Part shown: in pieces, positions 41,772 to 51,700 of the stretch
How the letters are laid out: each line of letters starts with the position of its first letter
How positions within the stretch are numbered: the stretch's first letter is position 1
Origin: Didymella arachidicola
Taxonomy: Eukaryota; Ascomycota; Dothideomycetes; Pleosporales; Didymellaceae
NCBI GenBank assembly: GCA_016630955.3
Contig: CM049985.1
Span: 930,001-994,000 of the forward strand
DNA length: 64,000 bases
Direction: 5' to 3'
Program-made: the position numbers and the translations under genes
The notes under the pieces: generated by a model
Seen by the model: only the letters and a program-made list of their open reading frames with translations
Database searches by the model: none
Told to the model about the DNA's origin: nothing

Positions 41772-42560
41772 ATGTCGAGCCCTACACAAAGCCTGAAAGG
41801 CAAAGTGGCCCTAGTTAGTGGCTCCTCGCTCGGATTGGGTGCGGCCATCGTGCGCGAGCTGTCGCGGCGTGGGGCCAGCGTCGCAATCAATTATCCATTC
41901 CCGAGCGAGAAGTCTAACGCGGAAAGCGTTGTCGAAAGTCTCGCCGCTGACGCTCATGCTGTCATCATTGAGGCAGACATGTCAACTCTCGATGGCCCAG
42001 GCATCTTGGCTGACAAGACAGCCGAAGCATTCGGCAAAATCGACATCGTGGTTAATTGTGCTGGGATCAATCGTCCCATGACTCTCGATGATCCTAATGA
42101 GGAAAAATCGCAAAAGATATGGGACGCTGTGGTTTTCACCAATGGAAGAGGGACTTTCAGGCTTACTCGCGCCGCTCTGAAGCACCTTTCTCGGGACAAT
42201 TCCCGCATCATCAATGTCGGCAGCGGTGTTTCTCGCTTAGCAGATTCTGATTCGAGCGTCTATGCAGGATCAAAAGGCATGGTAGAAAGCTATACAAGAT
42301 GCTGGGCAGCCGAGCTGCCACGGAAGTACGGTTGTACTGTCAACGGAGTCGCACCAGGTATCGTGTCAACAGAAACGTACCTTGGTGCACCTCAGGAATT
42401 GAGGGACTTTCTGCAGCCTAAGATAGACAGCACGCCAGTTGAGTCACGTGCGGGTAGGCCAGACGAAGTAGCATGGGTTGTCGCAATGTTGTGCGAAAAG
42501 GAGGCCGGTTGGCTAAATGGTCTCTACATACCTGTTTGTGGTGGGCTGTTCATGTTCTAA
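41772..42560 (+). CDS. Classical SDR oxidoreductase
   Basis: 262 residues from this ATG (an in-frame ATG at 41760 would add four). It has the Rossmann motif GSSLGLG, the structural NAG (VVNCAGIN), the catalytic Ser in INVGSGVS and Tyr/Lys in YAGSK. The end, GLYIPVCGG, fits the classical SDR C-terminus. An NAD(P)-dependent alcohol or ketone oxidoreductase of the 3-oxoacyl-ACP reductase-like class; substrate unknown. No intron. Transposon D begins 92 bp downstream. Confidence 0.9.
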   Translation: MSSPTQSLKGKVALVSGSSLGLGAAIVRELSRRGASVAINYPFPSEKSNAESVVESLAADAHAVIIEADMSTLDGPGILADKTAEAFGKIDIVVNCAGINRPMTLDDPNEEKSQKIWDAVVFTNGRGTFRLTRAALKHLSRDNSRIINVGSGVSRLADSDSSVYAGSKGMVESYTRCWAAELPRKYGCTVNGVAPGIVSTETYLGAPQELRDFLQPKIDSTPVESRAGRPDEVAWVVAMLCEKEAGWLNGLYIPVCGGLFMF

Positions 42561-44365
42561 CATTGGTCACTTTGCTCAGTACCGTGTCTGTGCGCGCAAT
42601 GCGCCGAATTTACTAGTAAAAATAGCAAAATCTAGAAACTTTAAAGCTATAACGTGGTTTACCACCGAGCCGCCAGGTATCACCGAAGCGCCACCCCTTA
42701 CCAACTTTGTAACAATTACAACAACTATTGCAATGCCACCACAACGCAACGTGCGATCTTCTTATAACGAAGGTACTTTATACCTTGCTATCTAAGCTAC
42801 ACAATCTACTTCTCCTAATACTGTAAATCACGCGTTAAAAGCGTTTGGTGTACCCCGATCGACGCTAAGAGACCGACGCGCTGGAAAGCTTGCGCGACGC
42901 GACTGCGAGGCCAATTCAAAGAAGCTAACAAAGGTTGAAGAGGAGGCGATAGTTGACCGTATACTTAAGCTTGACGCGCAGGGAAAAGGCCCAACAAGGA
43001 CTATGGTACAAGATATGGCTAATGATCTGCTTGCTGCGCGTGGTGAAGGACCTGTTGGCAAGCAGTGGGTAAGCAGGTTCAACACGCGTACCAAAGAGAT
43101 CAAGCTTCGACATAGCCGACCGTACGATCGTCAACGAGCCCTGAACGAAGACCGACGCGTTATTAAGCCCTACTTCGAGTTAGTTAGGTTGACAATGGAG
43201 AAGTACGGTATACCAGACGAAGACACCTACAACTTTGAAGAGACTGGGTTTATGATGGGCATGATTTCTTCTCAGATGCTCTTTACAGGCTCTGAGAAGC
43301 GATCTAATCCTAAGGACGTGCAGCCAGGCAGCCGGGAGTGGGTTACAATCATCACAGGCATCTGCGCTGCAGGCTGGGCTATCCCACCCTTTATTATCTT
43401 CTAAGGCAAGGTCCTGATTACAGTCTGGTACCCCAACCTACCTCGCGATTGGATAGTTACAACTAGCGAGAACGGCTGGACTACTAACAAGCTTGGATTG
43501 AAGTGGTTGAAGCACTTTAACAGGCATACTAAGGAGCGTACTATTGGTACCTACCGTTTGCTTATTATTGACGGCTACGAGAGCCACAACTCTGCAGAGT
43601 TTAAAGAATACTGCGCAGAACATAAGATTGTTACCTTGTGTATGCCCCTACACTTGTCGCACCTGTTGCAGCCACTTAATGTGGCCTGTTTTGGCCCCTT
43701 AAAGAAGGCGTACTTACTTAAGGTTAAGAACTAGGCGCGGTACGCTAAGGTACAAATTAAGAAAGAGTTCTTCGTTACAGGCTTCTAGGCAGCCTATAAT
43801 AAGGCAATAATAAAAGATAATATCTGTAGAGGCTTTAGAGGCTCTAGCTTGGTCCCCTTTAACCTAGAACAGGTGCTATTAAGCCTTAATGTAGTCCTTC
43901 GCACGCCAACACCACCACCACCAGAGAGTACCCTATGGGAATCCAAAACACCAACCAGCGCAAAGGAGGTTAAGTCACAAGTGTTGTACATTTGTGAGCG
44001 TATACGATTACACAGAGATTCACCACTGTCTCCTATTAGAGAGGAGCTTGCAAAGCTTTCCAAGGGGGTGGCTAAGATCGACTACGCCAACACGTTGCAG
44101 AAAAGGGAAATGGACGGCATAAAAAGGGCGATGAAGGCTCTTACAGCGCAGCGCAGTTGTAAAAGAAAGTATATTCAGACAAGGGAAGCTCTTACAGTTG
44201 GTGAGGTACAGGATTTGATCGCTAAACAGGAAGGTGGTGGTGGTAAGGGATCTGAGCAGCCTGCGAAGAGGGTGCGCAAAGAGAGGCACTGTGGGCGTTG
44301 TAGTAAGACTGGCCACAACGCACGCACCTGTAACACCGAAATATTAGATGCAGATACTAGCGATA

Positions 44366-46246
44366 ACGTACATCACGGGCGAGTGCATCACCGAGCGAGT
44401 GCATCACCGAGCGAGTGCATCACTTTTGCCAAGACCCTACCAAAATCACCCACGGTATGGCCCAGAACACCACGAATTGGCCCTGCATAAGGCAAAACAA
44501 GCTGTAATATTACTTAGAGACCTCTTCTACTCTATTCTTGCACGTTTGCGCGTTGTGCCCACTCTTTCTGCACCGTCCACAGCGTCGTTGAGATGGTTCA
44601 CCTCCTTCAGCACGCACCTGTGTCTACCTCTTCTTTCCATCACTACGTGCGCCAAACTCTGATAGAGCAGTCCGCCGCTGGCCCTCTTCAACCGTGAGGC
44701 TTCCCTCTGTCTGGATATGCCTTCTTTTGCGCGATTTACGTTCTGTAGCAGCTGCTAGAGCTGCGTGAAGCGCAGCGTTCTCCCGTTGTGCCAAAGCCAG
44801 CTTGTGCGCAACTATTGCTGCCCCCTTTAAGACCTTCTCAAACGCTTCAACCATAGAGGTTGGTGAGCTGTCTACATGTCTCTGAATCCTCTTCTTCACA
44901 AGCGTTGATTGCGACCTAAATTCTAGGGTATTGCTTGGGGTTTGCGACTGCCAGAGCGGGCTGTTTTGGGGGAGTGGTAGCGATGGGGTGCGCAGCTTCA
45001 CATTCAGGGTCAATATGACGCGATCTGGGGCAAACGGAACTAATCCGGCCCCTCAGAACCCTCCTTGAATGTTGCTAGAGGTTATAGCTTTGTTATAAGC
45101 CGCTATGAAGCATAGGAGGAACTCCTGCTTTGTAATGTGGTTGATCCGGTTGTGTATGAGCCGATTGACCTTATCCCCGTACGCCTTCTTCAGAGGGCCA
45201 AAACAAGCCACATTAAGTGGCTGCAGGAGGTGCGATGAGTGCGCAGGCATGCATAGGCCTATAATATTGTTGTCCTTGCAGTATTGCTTGAATTCCTTAG
45301 AGTTGTGGCTCTCATGGCCGTCAATAATCAGCAAACGGTAGGTGCCAACAGTGCGCGTCTTTGTATGCCTGTCAAAGTGCTTCAACCAGTCAAAACCAAG
45401 CTCGTTAGTAGTCCAGCCGTTCTCAGAGACAGCAACAGTCCAATCCTGGGGCAGGTCATCGTCTTTGTACCAGTTGGACTGGTGGCGGCGGGCTTTGAAG
45501 ATAATGTAGGGCGGAATGGCCCACCCTGTGGCATTGATGCCCTAGATAACTGTTACCCACTCGCGATTGCCTAGCTGGACTGATTTTGCCCGTCCACGGT
45601 TCTCTGAAGCTGTAATGACTGCTCCGGAGCTTATCTGGCCCATCATGAAGCCTGTCTCGTCGAAGTTGTACGTGTCGTTGTCCTGGATGCCATACTCGGC
45701 TTTGGTATTGGCTACAAGGTCAAACCAGCCCTGTATAACCTCAGGATCTTCGCAGAGGGCTCTTTTGTAGTCGTACTTGCGATTGAACACTACTTTGAGC
45801 TCCTCCTGACGCGAAACGAACGTGCTGGCCCAGTTTGAGCCAACAGGGGCCAAACCGCGCTCTTTCCGCAGAGAATTGGCAATATCAGCCACATCTGCAA
45901 GCCGGGGAGGTCGTCCTTGCTCAGAGAGCTCAAGTATGTGTGTAACAATCACCCCCTCCTCAGTATTGGTTAGATTCCGTGAGTTGGCCATGGTATTGAC
46001 GCGTGAAGGTCTTCCGGCGCGTCTTCGACTTAGTGTACTTTGTTGGACTCCGTAGATAGCTGCAGCGCGTCGCTGGGAGAGTTTTGGGTCTTGTTTAAGA
46101 GCTTGGATGGCAAGCTGTATCTGAGCTTCTTTTAACGCGTCTATCTGTTGTGGTTGTGGAGGCATTGGTGTAGGGTTGGTATTTTGGTGGGGTCTTGGCA
46201 AAAGTGATGCACTCGCTCGGTGATGCACTCGCCCGTGATGTACGTT
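44366..46246 (-). mobile_element. Transposon C: Fot/pogo-type, nested in D
   Basis: 1,881 bp flanked by TA at 44364-44365 and 46247-46248. The ends start ACGTACATCACGGGCGAGTG. The 16 bp unit TGCATCACCGAGCGAG occurs twice in the left repeat and once in the right one, so the left end has three core motifs and the right end two. It is a close relative of transposon B in coding sequence but has a different terminal suffix. Confidence 0.9.
44510..46165 (-). pseudogene. Transposase C (DDE_1), stops and lost third Asp
   Basis: ATG at 46165. Stops: TAG in WVTVI-stop-GIN (near 45545, CAG to TAG), TGA in GGF-stop-GAG (near 45053), and one after SDGKKR (44624). The third catalytic motif is LQPLNVACF as in B. 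The TGA at the GGFRGAG site is the same CGA-to-TGA change as in B, pointing to a common already-dead ancestor or a mutational hot spot. First and second Asp (NFDETGF, IIDGHESH) are kept. Confidence 0.85.
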
Positions 46247-46690
46247 ACTTCTAAATAGTACCATTAACTATAGTACAGTTTTACAGTATACTATAGCTAA
46301 GTGCGGTAGACTATAGTAGTTATACGGTTTTTTAATTTTCGTAAGAGGTGGCGCTTCAGTGATACCTGGCGGCTCGGTGGTAAATCACGTTATAGAGTAC
46401 CTTAATTGCCCCCTCTAAGACTTACAAAACTTATCCTAGGTACAAGTGCCACCTATCACATGTATCTCGACCTATTGGCGGTTTCTCGTAGCTCCGCGGG
46501 TCAAACCGCTCTTCAACGACCATGGGTCCATGATACTACCGTGCCCGTGCACCTCGTGGGCCTGTTCAGCTCACGGGCCACCCCACCATCTTTTGCAACT
46601 CACAGAATTGAGGTTATTGAGCCACGTACAATAGCTAAATTGATATGATTTTTTGGTGCTGTGATCTATATACCTATGCGACGATGCCTG

Positions 46691-47460
46691 CTACTCATAT
46701 CTTTTTGGTGGAGCAATTTTGCGGCCGCGGCTGTTGTATGTAGCTGGAGATGCTGGGGAAGGCCTATGAGCCACCCCCTGACTACGCCCAGCAGTACTAC
46801 AATGCTTCTTCTTTGTTTTTAGTTGCAACTGACGTGGAGCCTTACGCTTGCCTTGGGTAGGCAATTGAGTACTTTTCTGAGCGTCGCGAGCTTGTTTTTG
46901 ACGCTCTCTCTCTGCTTTCCGAGCGTCAATTGCTGCGCGTTCTTCAGCCTTCTCCTTCTCACGCCTCTCCTTGGCTTCCTCTCTCGCCAAACGCTTCTCC
47001 TGCTTTTCCTTCTCCTTGAGAAGCCTAGCCTGGTGCTGTAGCTCTTGCCTAGTCTTCTTTGCTGCCTCTTGTTCTAGGTTGTACTCCTCAATTGCAGCGT
47101 CGCGCACATCAGCTTCACGCTTTGAATGAGGACTCCACCACACAGCGCCTCCCTGCCGATTCAAGGTGTGTGAGTACAGAGGAAGTACTTTCTGCTTTGC
47201 CTTCTTCCTCCTCTTATCCTCTATACTTTGCTTGATACCTTGTAGCTCATGTAAAATAAGCTCATTTTGAACATGGAGCTGGTGAATCTCCTGTTCTAAT
47301 GCCCCAGCCTCAGCACTGCGATAATCCTTTACTGCACTTCGAAGCAACGTCTTTGCCTTTAGCTAGTTAGGCTCAGTAGGTGCAGCAGCAGGTCTTATTT
47401 GCTCTGGGGGTGTCCTGATAGGTGAGGGTGTTGGTGTTCTGAAACGCTTAAGGATAACGT
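46691..47460 (-). pseudogene. 3' part of transposase I/K
   Basis: Resumes at N-P-P-N-A-N-V-I-L-K-R-F just left of the SINE-like insert. A stop lies between the PTPSP region and the open piece at 46691-47347, where the protein is a Lys/Glu/Arg-rich helix (for example KEKQEKRLAREEAKERREKE) followed by KKKH and a final SRGRKIAPPKRYE. Same tail type as H and J. Confidence 0.8.
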
Positions 47461-47476
47461 TGGCGTTAGGGGGATT
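47461..47476 (-). repeat. Target-site duplication of the SINE-like element (3' side)
   Basis: The 16 bp TGGCGTTAGGGGGATT is found here and again at 48301-48316. Confidence 0.92.
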
Positions 47477-47761
47477 AGTTAGTTGGTTGGTATTCATTTT
47501 ACGTCTAGTTGATGAGGATTAAGTCCATCATCTCGCCTCCCGAAGGGCATATACGACGTGCTAAGCTATGGAATTACAGTGCTAACACACTACCTTAGAA
47601 AGCATTTCTTGCGTACGCGGGTATTGCTACCATGCCAGAACTACAGCTCCCCCTCTAGTTAGGGAGACTGAGCAGTTTGTGTACATTAGGGTGGATCCCT
47701 TGTGTGTGTTCAAAGGCAGTGAAGTGCCGTAAGAGAGAGAAGGGAAGAGAGGGTGGGTGTA

Positions 47762-47816
47762 GAGAGCCGGTGCTCTGTCGAATCAAGGCCGTGGCTCTGC
47801 GCGAGGAGAGCCTTTG
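47762..47816 (-). repeat. Duplicated hairpin module of the SINE-like element (3' copy)
   Basis: About 55 bp that recur at 47946-48000. On the plus strand the module holds AGAGC-CGGT-GCTCT and GGCTCT-8 nt-AGAGCC; the loop of the second hairpin differs between modules while the stem is kept. Confidence 0.8.
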
Positions 47817-47945
47817 TACTAGGCTTGGCCATGCCTGTGTCGAAGGAGATAGGTGTAGTAGGAAGGCAGAGCCAGGCCATCCTTCTTCTTTATCTCTTAG
47901 AAGTCGTGGAATGTAAGGCCATGCTGGCTGCCTTGTTTGCGTGTT

Positions 47946-48000
47946 GAGAGCCGGTGCTCTGTCGAATCGTGCCGTGGCTCTTCGCATGGAGAGCCTTTGT
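47946..48000 (-). repeat. Duplicated hairpin module of the SINE-like element (5' copy)
   Basis: Same module as 47762-47816, with loop TCGCATGG instead of GCGCGAGG and identical stems. Confidence 0.8.
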
Positions 48001-48300
48001 GTTTAGGCCTGGCAGGTGCCCATTTCTTGTAAGAACAGGGAGTGGCAAAGCTGTCTCCTTGTCTTACGGTGGTTGTGGCCTTCAACTGAACGTGTAAAAC
48101 TGAGTGGCGCACAGGCCATTTTAAAAAGATTTTAGCTGAGCGAAGAGCTGAAAGACAAAACAGGGCAGCGCGCCGGCCACAACGCCTGCAGCGAAGACAG
48201 GACGTTAGAAAACAGATTTACGAAGGCATTTGAGTCGTGTTTGAACGAAAAATCGATGGAAATCGACCTTTCGCTGATCTGGAAAAGTTGATGTTCGGGG

Positions 48301-48316
48301 TGGCGTTAGGGGGATT
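48301..48316 (-). repeat. Target duplication shared by the SINE-like element and LINE copy 3
   Basis: TGGCGTTAGGGGGATT. All 16 bp repeat 47461-47476; its inner 11 bp GTTAGGGGGAT (48305-48315) are repeated at 54352-54362 beyond the LINE. The LINE therefore entered the 5' duplication of the earlier SINE-like insert. Confidence 0.92.
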
Positions 48317-48710
48317 GGTTGGTTGGTTGGTTGGTATTCATTTTTCGTCTAGTTGATGTGGAATAAGTCCATCATCTCGCCTCCCGAAGGGCATGTACGA
48401 CGTGCTAAGCTATGGAATTACAGTGCTGATACACTACCTTAGAAAGCATTTCTTGCCTGCGCGGGTATTGTTACCATTTCAGAACTACAGCTCCCCGTCC
48501 AGTTGGGGAGGCTAAGCGATGTATGTATATTAGGGTAATTTCCTTGCATTCTGAGGCATATATGTGCCGTAGGAGAGAGAGAAAGAGAGATCGTATGAGT
48601 GGAGGGGGTGAAGGGGTGGAGAGGTGGAGGGGTGAAGAGTGTTGCATCGATTGTGCTGGACCTAGCAGAACTAGGTGCAGGTGTTTGCTGCTGTTGCAGG
48701 GCTGCAGGAG

Positions 48711-51700
48711 CTAGCGGGGGCAGATCTTGGTGAAGTACTGTGTAAGTTTGACAAAGGCGTCAAAGGCCTCTGGCTCCTTCACTAGTGCTGCAGTGTACGC
48801 TAGGCCATCAGCCTGGCTGGATGGTAGTATTAGTGGTCGCAGCGGCCATCTGCTAAAGCTCCCGCGGGTCTTGCGGCAGAGCACGAGGTGCTCTGGCGTC
48901 TTGTCGCGCCCGCATGAGCAGCTAAGGTTTGCATCCTTGTGATTGTACATTCGGTGATACCAGGCAAAGTCCCCATGCCTAGATTGGATGGAGAGGAGCC
49001 TGGCTAACGTGGCCCTTGGTAGGTCTAGTTCCCTTGGACTGCTGCGTGGTGCATAGTCCAAGTCCCAGCTCTTGTACCATTTCGAGAGCTTAGTCTTCTT
49101 GTCAGACCACCAGGTCTGTTGTGTGTGTCGCAGTGTCTTGCGGGCTATCGTCTTGATGCCTGAGAGTGTAGGCAGAGCGGCTTTTCCAGTCGGGGGTGAG
49201 GGGTGCTGGGCTTCTAGGTTGGCTAATCTGTCTGCTGCCTCGTTCCCCTCAATGTCTAGGTGTCCAGGGGCCCATTTGATAGAGACGTCGTGTGTCTCCA
49301 TGGCGCCATGGCACTCCAGGAAAGCCCATTGAGAGGTAGGAGGTGCGTCGCCCCTGAGGCACCAGACCACTGAGGTGCTGTCTATGCACAGCCAGATTCG
49401 GCGGGTGCGGAGCTCTGGTTGCCTTACGGTATGCTGGAGGCCTCTCCATGCTCCTACTACTTCCGCGTCGAAGACGTGCGAGGTAGGGTTGAGTGACCCG
49501 CGTCCAGTGTGCAGTTGTTTTCCGTTCTGATACACTGCAAAGCCGTAGGTAACCCGCTTTTCTCCTTCCTTTGTGTACTGTTCAGAGCCATCTGAGAAGA
49601 TAGTGACTTCTAGTGGTGAGAGCTGGGCCCACCATTCTTTAAAAGCCTTAGCTGCAGTCTTCTTGTCTAGGCTAAGCGTCGGGTCTGTTCGGCAGCCAGT
49701 CGAGTAGTGAGGGGCTGAGAGTGTAGTCCTGGGGGTCTCTGGTAGAAGAGATGCCATCTGTTGGACTTTCGTCTTGACTCGCTGGGGTTGTCCGGTTTTT
49801 ACGCCCCTGTTTACGATAGGTACTGCTGTGCGCCTAGTGAGAGGGTGGTCTGCATCTGTAGTGCGCAGGTGGGTTGCAAATCTGAGTCTGGCTTCCTCGA
49901 GTGCCACTGCTGCCGGTAGCAGTCCGGCGTCTCGGAAGAGTGCAGCTATAGGGGTTGTTCTCCACGCTGGTAGGATGCCTCTTGCCGCTATGGCTAGTGT
50001 TTTGTCTATGGCAGCTATGTGCCACCCAATGTAAGCGCTGACCTCTTGTGGCCTGCCTGGTTTAAGTGTGTGTGGCTTTTTGGTGCGGCCTCTGTACCAG
50101 CATTCAGTTCCATACAGGAGTGATGGGTACACACAGGCAACAGTGGCCTTGCGGAGGGAGCTGGCTGGGGGTCCATAGGTAGTCCTAGCTAGGCTGCGAA
50201 TGTGATAGGCTACCTTGGCAGCTTTTGCCGTGCGCGTAGCTACATGCCGTCGGAAGGTGAGTCTGCGGTCAAACCACACGCCTAACCAGCGCAGGGCTGG
50301 CTGACTGTGCTCTCCACCCGGGAGGATTGGATAGATCGTGAGCTGTTCATCTACGACGCAGGGAGGCGCATAGCTGCTCCGCTGTCTGGTCAGGTGGATC
50401 ATTTCCTGCTTTTCTGGAGCAAAGGTAACCTTATTAGCCTCACCCCATGCTCTGATCTCCCTTAGGTCTTCTGCGAGGAGCTCGACGTTGTCGTCCATAG
50501 AGTGTGAGGCCTGGTATAGACATATGTCGTCTGCGTACCCAAACCTCCGTTCAGTGTCCATGGATAGTAGCTCTGCCAGGTACAGTGTGTACAGGACGGG
50601 TGAGAGAGGCGACCCCTGGGGTGTGCCGCAGGCAACTGCGTAGCTAGGAGTGGTGACCTGGCCAAGGCGGACTTGCACCCTCCGGTCAGTTAGGAATGAG
50701 TCTACAAAGAGGATCGTCCTTTGTGGCCAGCCCTGTTGGGCCATCCGATGCAACAGGCGGTTCTTCAGGAGAGCGTCAAACGCGCCTTGCACATCTAGGG
50801 TGACCATAGTGACGTGCTTTCCAAGCACCCATGCTGCTTCAGTGTCGTGGGTGAACGCTGCAGTGAGGTCTGCTGCAGAGCGTTTTGGAAGCGCGCCGCC
50901 ATGCTGGGGGCTGAGGATCTTGTGTGTCATGGCAGTCCATGCAATACGTCTAGCCACAGTTCGTTCGAGTCCCTTTCCAATACAAGACAGAAGCGCTATC
51001 GGTCTCCAGGAGCGGGGCGATGTCCGGTCTGTTTTCCCCACTTTCGGTATCATGGCTACCTCTGCAAGCTTCCATTGCGCCGGGAAGTGGTTGAGTTCAA
51101 GACACCGCTGGAAGATCCTTCGTACGAGTTCCCCCACCTGAGTCCAGCAGGCGCGGAGTAGTCGCACTGTAGAGCGGTCAGTACCTGGTGATGTGCTTGA
51201 CACCCCTATCGTGTTTCGCTCACACTCCTCAAGTGAGATGTGTGTGCTCCACGGGAGGGTGGCTGCAGCCTCCTGGTCTGGACGCTGTCCGAGGTCATCT
51301 TCTGCTGTGTAGCGGTTGAGAACTTCCTGTCTAAGTGCCTCTGCTTTCTCTAGGGGGTCTGATATCGTTCTGTTGTTCACTTCGAGGGGAGTGTCCTGGT
51401 TCTCTGGCGTGAGCTTGTGCCAGGCAATGATCTTGAACAGGTCCTTGTCGTCTCTAGCGTTATCGATGACGTGCCTCCAGTACTGCCTCTTGGCCTGTCG
51501 GACGGTAGTCTTGAAGGCCTGTCTCTCCTCTGGTAGACTGCCAGAGCAGAGCTGTCTAGCACGTTTGTAGGCCTGGTAGGCGGTCTTGCACTCCTCGGTC
51601 CACCATGGTGCAGCGCGGCCTTCCTTGCGGTTGAGCTTGCCTGCTGCCTGTACAGAGTGCTGTATAGCCTCTGTGAGCAGCGTGACGCATTCTTCTAGCT

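Larger units (their letters stand above)
42733..46259 (+). pseudogene. Transposase D (DDE_1), many stops, two catalytic Asp lost
   Basis: ATG at 42733. It is stopped at about codon 21 (LAI-stop-ATQ, TAA for CAG), after IPPFIIF (43403), after LKVKN (43732) and again near 43787. The first catalytic Asp is Glu (NFEETGF, 43237-43239) and the third is Asn (LQPLNVACF). The zinc knuckle CGRCSKTGHNARTC is still readable. Transposon C entered at the TA inside the last codons: the frame breaks at 44363 and continues at 46247 as D-T-S-K-stop (46257-46259). Confidence 0.85.
42652..46390 (+). mobile_element. Transposon D: Fot/pogo-type, holding nested transposon C
   Basis: TA at 42650-42651 and 46391-46392 flank ends starting ACGTGGTTTACCACCGAGCC (left) and ACGTGATTTACCACCGAGCC (right). 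The repeats agree at about 46 of 49 bases, the differences being C/T or G/A. Removing transposon C leaves about 1.86 kb, the family size. It is related to transposon E. Confidence 0.88.
47477..48300 (-). mobile_element. SINE-like non-autonomous element sharing the LINE 3' end
   Basis: An 824 bp element with exact 16 bp target duplications. Read leftward, its last 300 or so bases match the 3' region of the LINE (GGGGAGCTGTAGTTCTG, CAAGAAATGCTTTCTAAGGT, AGGCGAGATGATGGACTTA and the ATGAATACCAACC end), while its 5' two thirds are unrelated to LINE coding DNA. Its first bases (CCCCGAACATCAACTTTT) resemble the LINE start (ACCGAACACCAATCTTTT). It has no long open frame, so it would depend on the LINE enzyme for movement. 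Confidence 0.8.

Noticed and set aside
44366..44420. CRISPR-like short direct repeats
   Set aside because: The three 16 bp repeats are part of a transposon terminus in a eukaryotic genome; no spacers or cas genes.
47780..48000. tRNA-derived SINE head
   Set aside because: GATTCGAC-like words recall a B box, but spacing, A box and cloverleaf are not convincing.
48316..48336. GGTTGG repeats as telomere-like DNA
   Set aside because: They are the (CCAA)n tail of LINE copies, always next to the LINE 3' region, and do not match the usual fungal TTAGGG repeat.
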